A DNA stretch of 41,225 nucleotides from a virus: positions 1 through 41,225 of IMG/VR virus record IMGVR_UViG_3300013120_000344; one strand, 5' to 3'. The translations under genes and the position numbers were made by a program. Shown here one piece after another: positions 32,351-38,215 of this stretch (positions are counted from its first letter, which is position 1; each line of letters begins with the position of its first letter). The notes below the pieces were generated by a model. The model ran no database searches. It was not told where the DNA came from and saw only the letters and a program-made list of their open reading frames with translations.

Positions 32351-33001
32351 AGATTGGGGCACTTGGTCTCCCCAAGCATCCCAACCGTCAGTTTTTCGCC
32401 TTGCGAATAATTCTATACGGGGCAAATTGCCAAAAATTTTCTCTATTCTCGCCCTTGCCTCGTCTGGCTTCCTACTATGTTCGGTTCTTTCGGCATCTAT
32501 TATTTGGTAAACGTTATTTGCTATTTTATGTTTTGCCATATTGCCCTTTGTCGCTATCAAACAAATTTCAGCGTTCTTCATTGTCCACGCTCCAACATTT
32601 GCACAAAGTTTTCCCCTACTGCTCCTTTTTACCCAAATAAAAGCAATAGACCTATATTTGAATCCCCATAATTTAATTACGGCAAGGGCTTCCTCTAAAT
32701 GAGAATCAGTAGTCCACATAAACAAAGCCGCATTGGGTTCGGCAATTTGCCTAACATTTAGCTCCCCAATCTCTTTGGTTGTTAGCGTATTATATTTTTC
32801 GGAAACATTTTGTGGCTTTCTGGTTTGTTTTCTTTTAGGGTATGTTTCCTGATACATTCCACGGCTATTATATTTCCACGGCGGATCAGCGTAAATAATA
32901 TTATACTTCTTGCCGTGCCCCAACTGCATAACAAGCGTATCAAGCGGACTTATTACTTCTTTACCGCTTTTTACGTCTGTTATTTTTTTATCATTACTCA
33001 A
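32345..33001 (-). CDS. MT-A70-type adenine-N6 DNA methyltransferase
   Basis: The 218-residue product has DPPW (39-42, IIYADPPWKYNSRG), AALFMWTTDSHLEEALAVIKLWGFKYRSIAFIWVK and the ending LPRIELFARRKTDGWDAWGDQ, all hallmarks of the MT-A70 family found in phages. It would methylate adenine N6 in host and phage DNA. The gene is visibly AT-rich with many AAA/ATT codons, unlike its GC-rich neighbours, so it arrived recently by transfer. The likely start is TTG 33001, behind AGGAAAATAAT. It is the last intact methyltransferase before the terminase. Confidence 0.85.
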   Translation of the reverse strand: MSNDKKITDVKSGKEVISPLDTLVMQLGHGKKYNIIYADPPWKYNSRGMYQETYPKRKQTRKPQNVSEKYNTLTTKEIGELNVRQIAEPNAALFMWTTDSHLEEALAVIKLWGFKYRSIAFIWVKRSSRGKLCANVGAWTMKNAEICLIATKGNMAKHKIANNVYQIIDAERTEHSRKPDEARARIEKIFGNLPRIELFARRKTDGWDAWGDQVPQSA

Positions 33002-33036
33002 AATTATTTTCCTATTTTATTAAGCCGCTTATACGC

Positions 33037-33049
33037 AACTCCGTTCTGC
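33037..33049 (+). repeat. AACTCCGTT border motif
   Basis: CAACTCCGTTCTG lies between the MT-A70 gene and the next methyltransferase. AACTCCGTT recurs at 33820 and CTCCGTT at 36488, matching the right arm of attC sites (AACTC...CGTT). There is no palindrome here, so only a decayed half-site is suggested. Confidence 0.3.
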
Positions 33050-33052
33050 ATA

Positions 33053-33811
33053 CTAAAACAGATTCCGTTGTCGAAGCCTGTTCGCGATGCTCTCACAATA
33101 CGATTCCTCTATCTCTATTCCGATTGCACGCCGTCCGGCATCCATCGCAGCGCGTAACGTAGTGCCACTTCCCGCGAATGGGTCCAACACGGTCCCACCC
33201 TCCGGCGTCGTTGGTAATATCAAGTCCGCCAGCAGCCCCAACGGTTTTTCTACTGGATGTACGCGGTCACTCGATGGCGTGGCCGTGTGCTTCAACACGT
33301 CGGCACGCAGTTTCCCGTCCTCGCAGAACTCCGACGTATTCCATCGGGCCGCAATTATCAATTCGTGCTGGTTGCGCCAAACGCGGCCCAACCCGACATG
33401 CCCCTTGTCCCACACCAACGCCTTGCAGAAATCGAACCGCCCGTACATTTCCGGGTAAAACACGGGGTAGCTTTCGTGATTGCAAAACGTGATGCAATGT
33501 CCCGTTGGCTTAATGGCTGGCGTTGTTGCGTCCATGAACGCGGACCAGAATGTCTGCAATATGCTCGTGTCGCCCCACTTCCTTTGCCAGTTGACGCGAC
33601 TTTGGTAGTGTGCGGCTGGCATGAAAAACGGCGGATCGGTCAGAACGCAATCAACGGAGTGTTTCCGAATGGTCGGCATGATGTCGCGCCAATCCCCGTG
33701 ATAGATGGCGATGCCGTCTTGCTCGAAAAATGCAGAACAAACGGATGAACACGGAGCGGCTAACGCCGTTTCCGTTCCACCGTTCGCTGTGTTGGTTGCG
33801 TCTGTCGTCAT
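33053..33811 (-). CDS. DNA methyltransferase (beta class), 252 residues
   Basis: The order is motif IV DPPF (59-62, CVLTDPPFFMP) first and motif I DPFAGSG (210-216, TVLDPFAGSGTT) last, with GIEIEESYCESIANRL as motif II. This is the beta-class N6-adenine/N4-cytosine arrangement. A GDWRD start motif precedes DPPF. The middle (WGDTSILQTFWSAFMDATTPAIKPTGHCITFCNHE) would be target recognition. No restriction enzyme is near. The ATG at 33811 has no strong ribosome site, as the island border sits just upstream. Confidence 0.85.
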   Translation of the reverse strand: MTTDATNTANGGTETALAAPCSSVCSAFFEQDGIAIYHGDWRDIMPTIRKHSVDCVLTDPPFFMPAAHYQSRVNWQRKWGDTSILQTFWSAFMDATTPAIKPTGHCITFCNHESYPVFYPEMYGRFDFCKALVWDKGHVGLGRVWRNQHELIIAARWNTSEFCEDGKLRADVLKHTATPSSDRVHPVEKPLGLLADLILPTTPEGGTVLDPFAGSGTTLRAAMDAGRRAIGIEIEESYCESIANRLRQRNLF

Positions 33812-33817
33812 GCGTCA

Positions 33818-33861
33818 TCAACTCCGTTGGTCCGCCGCCCGGTTATCCTTGACCGTTGTGC
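33818..33861 (+). repeat. attC-like border between two methyltransferases
   Basis: TCAACTCCGTTGGTC (33818-33832) is followed by CCGCCGCCCGGTTATCC and CGTTGTGC (33854-33861). The same order of words (GTTGG-N2-CG...CCGGG-TTATCC...CGTT) is seen at 36104-36138. The two borders are related, but this one is short of a clear stem. Confidence 0.4.
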
Positions 33862-34466
33862 GTATCGAACTCCAGCGGCAAGCGCCCCTGCCGCAGTTCC
33901 TTCTCCAGCCGTTCCCGCGCTATCTCGAAGTAGCGGGCGTCCTTCTCAATCCCGATGAACTTGCGCCCCGTGCGGATGCAGGCGATCCCAGTAGTGCCGG
34001 AGCCCATGAACGGGTCGCATACCGTCCCCTTCGTCTTGTTCACAAGGCGCTGAATCAGCCGTATTGGTTTCTGGCACGGGTGGTTCAGGAACGTGTCGCC
34101 GTTCAACGTGGCGTTCATTTCCGAGTCAATCACGGCATGACGGAACACCAGTCCGGTCGTGCCGCCGCGCAGTTCATAGACCTCCTCGTATTGTTCGGCG
34201 TTTTTGCCGATGTTCCTGTTTGCCTTGCTCCACACATGCCGAGCAGTCCACTCCAATGGGAACAGCCCACCAGACCAACACCAGAAGCCATGCTTGGCAG
34301 TCAGGTCGCCCAGCGCGGCAAGGTCGGAATATTCCCATGCGTAGTCGTCATATCCCTTGTACGGCGGATCAGTGACAACGACATCGCACTCAATCGGCAG
34401 CACGTCCCGGCAGTCACAGTGGATGATCGTCACAGAGTCGGAAAGACGCACAACAATCGGCTTCAC
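33843..34466 (-). CDS. DNA methyltransferase (beta class), 207 residues
   Basis: GTG 34466 is used: GGAGGACATGTAAG precedes it, and the same GGAGGAYATG leader precedes the methyltransferase stub at 32285. Motif IV is DPPY (33-36, VVVTDPPYKGYDDYAWEYSD) and motif I DPFMGSG (151-157), followed by GIEKDARYFEIARERL. An N-terminal VTIIHCDCRDVLP marks the same family as its neighbours. It should methylate a different short sequence; a target cannot be read. A nested 9-bp hairpin (34485-34513) lies just upstream of its leader. Confidence 0.85.
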   Translation of the reverse strand: MKPIVVRLSDSVTIIHCDCRDVLPIECDVVVTDPPYKGYDDYAWEYSDLAALGDLTAKHGFWCWSGGLFPLEWTARHVWSKANRNIGKNAEQYEEVYELRGGTTGLVFRHAVIDSEMNATLNGDTFLNHPCQKPIRLIQRLVNKTKGTVCDPFMGSGTTGIACIRTGRKFIGIEKDARYFEIARERLEKELRQGRLPLEFDTHNGQG

Positions 34467-35170
34467 CTTACATGTCCTCCGCTTCGCTCCGGCCATGAAG
34501 GTGAGCCGGAGCGTTCAGAGGACGGCTTACAGCCGCCTCTGAACTCATCGTTGGCAGTACCAAAGTCGAACCGTCCCTGCGCGTGCCATCGCTCAAGGCG
34601 TTTGCAGGCCACCTCGACCCACCGTTCGTCAATCTCTATGCCTATCGCCTTGCGCCCGGTCTCAATCGCGGCAATCAGCGTCGTTCCGCTCCCGGCGTAG
34701 GGGTCAATCACGGTCGAGCCCTTCACCCGTTCCATGAGCCTCTGCACCAGCGCAAGCGGCTTCTGTGTCGGATGTGGTGTCAGCTCTCCCTTACACGCGG
34801 CAAAGTTTGGCATGATCGCCGCCACGCGGAACACCTCGCATTTTGCCCCGCATCCGTAGGACAGAATACGCTCGTACTGGTGGCCAGCCACATTGCCCGT
34901 TACGCTTCGCGGATGGATCGGAACAGACTTGTGCCAGACGTGGACGGCATCCGGCTCTCCACACGGAAAGTCTGCAATGCATGGCCAGAACAACAAGGCC
35001 GGAGTGGAAGGGATCAATCGGCGCAACATGGGCCACACGGAATCAGCCGGAAAGAGGTCTTCTCGTCCAGGGTACGGCGGATCGGACACCACGGCATCGG
35101 CCTTGCCGTTCCACTCCCTGCAGTCGCCGTGCCACAGCGTCACGTTCTCGTTTTCGTATGCAATCTTCAT
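34463..35170 (-). CDS. DNA methyltransferase (beta class), 235 residues
   Basis: Starts MKIAYENENVTLWHGDCREW behind TCGGAGGACGC. Motif IV is DPPY (30-33, VVSDPPYPGRE), then LLFWPCIADFPCGEPDAVHVWHKS, and motif I DPYAGSG with GIEIDERWVEVACKRLERWHAQGRFDF. The last 30 residues (NDEFRGGCKPSSERSG...GGHVR) are encoded by the attC-like palindrome and the next gene's leader, so the natural enzyme probably ended earlier and the frame now reads through the site. Stop overlaps the start of the next gene (34466). Confidence 0.85.
   Translation of the reverse strand: MKIAYENENVTLWHGDCREWNGKADAVVSDPPYPGREDLFPADSVWPMLRRLIPSTPALLFWPCIADFPCGEPDAVHVWHKSVPIHPRSVTGNVAGHQYERILSYGCGAKCEVFRVAAIMPNFAACKGELTPHPTQKPLALVQRLMERVKGSTVIDPYAGSGTTLIAAIETGRKAIGIEIDERWVEVACKRLERWHAQGRFDFGTANDEFRGGCKPSSERSGSPSWPERSGGHVR
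34485..34513 (-). promoter_or_regulatory. 9-bp hairpin in a methyltransferase leader
   Basis: CGCTCCGGC and GCCGGAGCG pair perfectly around an 11-nt loop, immediately before the AAGCGGAGGAC ribosome site of the 34466 gene and directly after the attC-like stem. It could control translation or be part of the recombination site. Confidence 0.6.
34505..34556 (+). repeat. attC-like site between methyltransferases
   Basis: GTTCAGAGG (34513-34521), extrahelical A (34522), CGGCT-tac-AGCCG (34523-34535), CCTCTGAAC (34536-34544), then TCATC and box GTTGGCA (34550-34556). The stem has 14 pairs and one unpaired A on the left arm; the right arm reads AACTCATCGTTGG, like AACTCAAGCGTTAG of aadA attC. The left outer box is degenerate. 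The 35170 gene reads on through this site. Confidence 0.6.
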
Positions 35171-35186
35171 GCGTCCTCCGAAGAAC

Positions 35187-35245
35187 TGCCAACCAAGTGT
35201 TCGACAGGACGCGGAATACCGCGCCTGTCAACTCAATCGTTGCCA
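35187..35245 (+). repeat. Best-formed attC-like site
   Basis: Plus strand: TGCCAAC (35187-35193), CAAGT, GTTC, GACAGG (35203-35208), extrahelical A (35209), CGCGG-aata-CCGCG (35210-35223), CCTGTC (35224-35229), AACTCAATC, GTTGCCA (35239-35245). This follows the aadA attC top strand almost element by element. Outer boxes are inverted relative to one another but deviate from strict GTTRRRY. Confidence 0.65.
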
Positions 35246-35352
35246 ATCCAGCAGTCCCAACAAATATCAACCCCACAGACGACGCACGCTCCATCGACAC
35301 CGATCTTTACGGCCCCGCCGCATTGTACGCATTGCCCTTTCTTCGCGTTCAT
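35233..35352 (-). CDS. 39-residue cysteine-rich zinc protein
   Basis: The peptide MNAKKGQCVQCGGAVKIGVDGACVVCGVDICWDCWIGND has three CxxC pairs (C8/C11, C23/C26, C31/C34) and would fold around one or two zinc ions. ATG 35352 follows AAAGGGGGCGAGAC, an acceptable ribosome site. It lies between two methyltransferases and overlaps the attC-like site at its 3' end. Such micro-proteins are common in phage cassettes, with unknown roles. Confidence 0.6.
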   Translation of the reverse strand: MNAKKGQCVQCGGAVKIGVDGACVVCGVDICWDCWIGND

Positions 35353-35369
35353 GTCTCGCCCCCTTTCCC

Positions 35370-36089
35370 CTATATGCTGATTGACGTTCCCGCGCATTCG
35401 GATGGACGACGGCGGGCGGCCCCGAAACAAGGCCCCTCGTCCGGGTGCAAGAGCCGGAGGCCCCGCCGCCGCCGCGCCGCGTCCAAAGTTGTCCCGCTCC
35501 CAGCAAACGGATCTAACACGGTCCCGCCTTCATCCACCAGTTTCAAGATCGGTGTGTATGCAACCGGCTGGCCCCACTTGTGCAAGCATTGGCTTTTGGC
35601 CCACGCCTTCGGGCTGCGCTTCAAATCGTCATCGACAATCCCGCGTTTCTGCCACCTCCCTTTCCGAAACCACAGCACGGGCTTGAAATTCACCTTTACG
35701 CCAAATCCGTGCATGATCGGATTGATGCCGCCCGCGTTCGGTTGGATGCAAAGCCAATGGTACGTCAAATGCCGCCGCAGTGCGTCTATCACTCGCGGCA
35801 CTTGGTAGTGGCCGCAATACGTAAACAGGCTTGCACCGTCTTTCATCGCTGGCGGGGCAAAATCGGCCAGCAGATCCCACACGTGATCGAACTCCTTTGG
35901 ATATGGCGGATCGGTCAACACAAGATCGACGGGTTCCAACAGAGGCAAGATGTCGCGACAGTCGCCGTGGTACAACGTCACATCATCATCTGCGAAATAC
36001 GGATCAGGCAGATAACAATGCGATGAACACCGAGCCACTACCGTCTCGGCGGTTCCGGCGTCTTTCGCGTTGTCGGCGTCAATCGTCAT
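35370..36089 (-). CDS. DNA methyltransferase (beta class) with a degenerate C-terminus
   Basis: The 239-residue product has VTLYHGDCRD, DPPY (60-63, LVLTDPPYPKEFDHVWDLL), an LTYHWLCIQPNAGG recognition part, and motif I DPFAGSGTT. After motif I, where GIEI-x-YxxxAxxRL is expected, it reads ARRRRGLRLLHPDEGPCFGAARRRPSECAGTSISI; the acidic SAM-ribose contact is not clear, as if two indels had shifted the frame and back. ATG 36089 follows AGGAAAGACGTTGA. Activity is uncertain. Confidence 0.75.
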   Translation of the reverse strand: MTIDADNAKDAGTAETVVARCSSHCYLPDPYFADDDVTLYHGDCRDILPLLEPVDLVLTDPPYPKEFDHVWDLLADFAPPAMKDGASLFTYCGHYQVPRVIDALRRHLTYHWLCIQPNAGGINPIMHGFGVKVNFKPVLWFRKGRWQKRGIVDDDLKRSPKAWAKSQCLHKWGQPVAYTPILKLVDEGGTVLDPFAGSGTTLDAARRRRGLRLLHPDEGPCFGAARRRPSECAGTSISI

Positions 36090-36138
36090 TCAACGTCTTT
36101 CCTGTTGGCCCGTGGCCGGGTTATCCTGGGCGTTAGGC
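36088..36138 (+). repeat. attC-like site with consensus outer boxes
   Basis: ATTCAAC (36088-36094) fits RYYYAAC and GTTAGGC (36132-36138) fits GTTRRRY, the two outer boxes that define integron attC sites. The inner part (GGCCCG-TGGC-CGGGTT, 36107-36122) forms a short stem with wobbles. It lies directly at the 5' end of the last methyltransferase gene. Confidence 0.5.
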
Positions 36139-36345
36139 GGAATCACGCGAGAACCTATTGCCGCGCTCAGGGTCTTCAAAATCGCCACCATCCCGCCAAT
36201 TGTCATAGGCTCTATCGCCGGAATCGCGGTCATCGTCGTATCGCCTGCATCCATCATAATCACCGTTTCGCCACGCCTCACTCCTGTCTTCTGGCGACCA
36301 TTCTCGGTAAGGATCTCTGCTTAGCAGTTTGGCTTTGTCGCTCAT
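36133..36345 (-). CDS. Highly charged 70-residue protein
   Basis: The product (MSDKAKLLSRDPYREWSPEDRSEAWRNGDYDGCRRYDDDRDSGDRAYDNWRDGGDFEDPERGNRFSRDSA) is built almost entirely of D, R, G, Y and N and is probably disordered. ATG 36345 follows GCAGGAGCCAGAA. Low-complexity acidic-basic proteins of this type appear near phage anti-restriction genes, but no function is known. The gene ends inside the attC-like site. Confidence 0.6.
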   Translation of the reverse strand: MSDKAKLLSRDPYREWSPEDRSEAWRNGDYDGCRRYDDDRDSGDRAYDNWRDGGDFEDPERGNRFSRDSA

Positions 36346-36370
36346 TTCTGGCTCCTGCGTTACCCTTGTC

Positions 36371-36459
36371 GTTATCCCGGCCCCGCGCCACACAGGGCCG
36401 GGTGTGCTATGGGTCTCTCATGGACGCTGTGTTAATCCGGCATTCGGCTCTCCTTTCGT
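36371..36459 (-). repeat. Island border repeat, copy 2
   Basis: Near-identical to copy 1 at 31712-31803 over the 40-bp core (36419-36458, one mismatch) and similar through the CCCGGCCC/GGGCCGGG hairpin (about 36376-36402). On the minus strand it again holds a strong ribosome site followed by ATG-CCG-GAT-TAA, then ATG-AGA-GAC-CCA-TAG. It lies in the leader of the 36345 gene. Together the copies flank about 4.7 kb of DNA. Confidence 0.8.
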
Positions 36460-36492
36460 GTCAGGTTTTTAGCGACAGTCATGATTGCTCCG

Positions 36493-36696
36493 TTATATGC
36501 CGATCGATGTTCCTGCATTTGATGTAAAATCAGAGTAATGGTCCCCTTCTGGGCATAGATGTCTTATCCATACCATTGACCAGCCCGACTCCTTTCGAAA
36601 GGCACAAGCGAGACGCTTCGCTGTTTGTTTCTCAGGAGTTTGTAATACTCGCCGTGGCGGTCCCCATAGCGACCGTCTTCCCCATACGACCCACAT
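36493..36696 (-). CDS. 67-residue protein, unknown
   Basis: The frame starts at ATG 36696, 9 nt after AAAGGAG, and reads MWVVWGRRSLWGPPRRVLQT...GWSMVWIRHLCPEGDHYSDFTSNAGTSIGI. It is basic and tryptophan-rich. The last residues (NAGTSIGI-stop) and their DNA match the end of the 36089 methyltransferase (CAGTSISI-stop), a hint of recombination at the 3' ends. A second short frame with an ATG nearer the ribosome site (22 codons) competes, so the call is tentative. Confidence 0.45.
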   Translation of the reverse strand: MWVVWGRRSLWGPPRRVLQTPEKQTAKRLACAFRKESGWSMVWIRHLCPEGDHYSDFTSNAGTSIGI

Positions 36697-36702
36697 TTTG
36701 CA

Positions 36703-37035
36703 TCACTCCTTTTGCGGCCCGCCGGTGCTGCCTGCGCTCAGCGATCCGGCGCGGGTTTCAACTGCGGGCCATTCGAGCGCATCGACCTCGTCTACAACTG
36801 CCTGCGCCCACTCCGCGAGCCTTGCTGCGTCATGCTGAAACTCAACATCAGCCGACGTGTGTGCTCGCACCATCGCCTCCACCCGCTCACGGCGGATTCG
36901 GGAGTTGACTCCGTTCCAAAAATGGGCTGCCATTTCATTCATACATTGCGGACAACGTAATCGCGGTTCGTGTACACCATCGAGTAAAACTTTTTCGGGC
37001 GTACCCCCGCACTTCCCGCACTTGACGCACTTCAT
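36703..37035 (-). CDS. Lar-like zinc-ribbon protein, possible restriction alleviation
   Basis: The 110-residue product begins MKCVKCGKCGGTPEKVLLDGVHEPRLRCPQCMNEMAAHFWNGVNSR. Two CxxC pairs and a following A-x-FWNxxxxR helix match the layout of Lar-family restriction-alleviation proteins and similar phage zinc ribbons. The C-terminal half is helical and acidic. It starts on an ATGA overlap with the upstream gene. Its position beside the methyltransferases supports an anti-restriction role, but this is inferred from pattern and context. Confidence 0.65.
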   Translation of the reverse strand: MKCVKCGKCGGTPEKVLLDGVHEPRLRCPQCMNEMAAHFWNGVNSRIRRERVEAMVRAHTSADVEFQHDAARLAEWAQAVVDEVDALEWPAVETRAGSLSAGSTGGPQKE

Positions 37036-37352
37036 GATTCAGCCTCTATGCCATCTTGGGATGTTTGTTCTGGTGACCCAAGTCGCCTCGGTGGGGTTGC
37101 CCCGAAATGTGCGATCTTCGTTCCCTGCGGATCGGTAATGATTACGCCCCAGATATGCTGCGGGAAGTAGTCGCGCACGAACTGGTACATGGCGTACGCG
37201 GCCTCCTCGTATGATTTGCATTGTGCCTGATACTTTTCTGCACAACCTTTTCGTGGGGCGATGACCAAGTAGTTCCTCTGTTCCTCCCTGCTGCCGTGTG
37301 TACCGTACCAGCCGAGGCCAAACCAATTCCAGAGGCAACCACCGATATTCAT
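37032..37352 (-). CDS. Unknown 106-residue protein
   Basis: The product MNIGGCLWNWFGLGWYGTHGSREEQRNYLVIAPRKGCAEKYQAQCKSYEEAAYAMYQFVRDYFPQHIWGVIITDPQGTKIAHFGATP has a beta-alpha-beta look: YLVIAPRKG strand, SYEEAAYAMYQFVRDYF helix, WGVIITDPQGTKIAHF strand pair. No family is recognised. Both ends overlap neighbours by ATGA, so it is part of one translationally coupled string. The N-terminal aromatic cluster is unusual. Confidence 0.65.
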   Translation of the reverse strand: MNIGGCLWNWFGLGWYGTHGSREEQRNYLVIAPRKGCAEKYQAQCKSYEEAAYAMYQFVRDYFPQHIWGVIITDPQGTKIAHFGATPPRRLGSPEQTSQDGIEAES

Positions 37353-37544
37353 AGTTTCAGCTTCAGATTTGTCGGCGGCTTACCCGCCCGCCGGTACTCC
37401 CTGACATCCAGGTCCATGCGCAGCTCGGCCAGCACGCTATTCTCGTTTCCTCTGTACATGGGCTCCGGCATGGCTTCCAGTTCTTGCCACAGCCGGATTT
37501 TTCAGCTCCGCCAGATAGGACGTGTGGCGTTCGAGGCGCTTCAC
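37349..37544 (-). CDS. Small helical protein split by a one-base frameshift
   Basis: GTG 37544 overlaps the upstream stop (GTGA) and reads VKRLERHTSYLAELK. In the run of five A (37498-37502 on the minus strand) coding passes to another frame: IRLWQELEAMPEPMYRGNENSVLAELRMDLDVREYRRAGKPPTNLKLKL, ending on an ATGA overlap with the next gene. With four A the two parts join into one protein of about 64 residues resembling small phage YRGNEN-type proteins. This is either a sequencing or assembly error in a homopolymer, a real mutation, or a programmed shift. Confidence 0.6.
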
Positions 37545-38215
37545 ACCCTCAGCCGGAGTTCCGGCGGTTCTATCGTTTCCGTTACCTTTGCTTGTCGGCA
37601 TGAAAGTTCCTGTAGTTCGTACACGTCGTTGAGTGTCATCGGTCCGGACCAGGGGGGCACCTCAAGAGGCATGGCCTGTGGTCCGACTTTCACATCATGC
37701 GGATCGCCGGGCCACGCTTCGGCGTACTGTAGGAGGATCCACAATCGGTCGGCTGTCAGCCAGCCTTCGAGTGTCTGCTCCTCTTCGCGACGCTCCAGAT
37801 AATGCTGTATCCACCAGGGATCGAAGTCTCCGCCTTGGCATGAGCATTCGACGGCCAGCAGGGTGATCAGCGCCAGATGGCCCTCGATGTCCTTTTTCCG
37901 GCCTTCGGGGAGGACCATCATCGGCAGGTGGAACGCCCCGTGTCCTTCGCAGAAGTCACAAGCGGGCAGCGGCTGCCGTCCCTGCTTGGTCTTGGCTAGG
38001 GCGTGTGCGCGTGCTTTCTCCAGGCTGCTCAGGAAGTCGCTGCGCTTGAAGTGGCGGGCCAGCCATTCTAGGGCGGCTGTCGTTACCTCGTCCTCCACGT
38101 CGCGGGCCAGCAGTCCCCACGCCTTATCCCTGAACTGCTCGGGCAGGCTATCCAGTTCGACATTCCTCCAGCGGAGGGCCTCTGCGAGGCGGCGGATGAA
38201 CTCAGGTTCGATCAT
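37541..38215 (-). CDS. Replication-region protein with cysteine cluster
   Basis: The 224-residue product has a helical N-terminus (IRRLAEALRWRNVELDSLP...), a CDFCEGHG motif near residue 86 followed by PMMVLPEGRKKDIEGHLALITLLAVECSCQGG, then a helical C-terminus. The CxxCxGxG-like pattern with CxC further on suggests a zinc site as in DnaJ-type or replication zinc motifs. It overlaps the upstream gene by 14 bp. It could be a helicase-loading or zinc-binding replication accessory; not recognised further. Confidence 0.65.
   Translation of the reverse strand: MIEPEFIRRLAEALRWRNVELDSLPEQFRDKAWGLLARDVEDEVTTAALEWLARHFKRSDFLSSLEKARAHALAKTKQGRQPLPACDFCEGHGAFHLPMMVLPEGRKKDIEGHLALITLLAVECSCQGGDFDPWWIQHYLERREEEQTLEGWLTADRLWILLQYAEAWPGDPHDVKVGPQAMPLEVPPWSGPMTLNDVYELQELSCRQAKVTETIEPPELRLRV

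Noticed and set aside
31655-36498. Complete restriction-modification system
   Set aside because: Five methyltransferases but no restriction endonuclease; the only nuclease-like gene in the island is a truncated HNH without its catalytic half.
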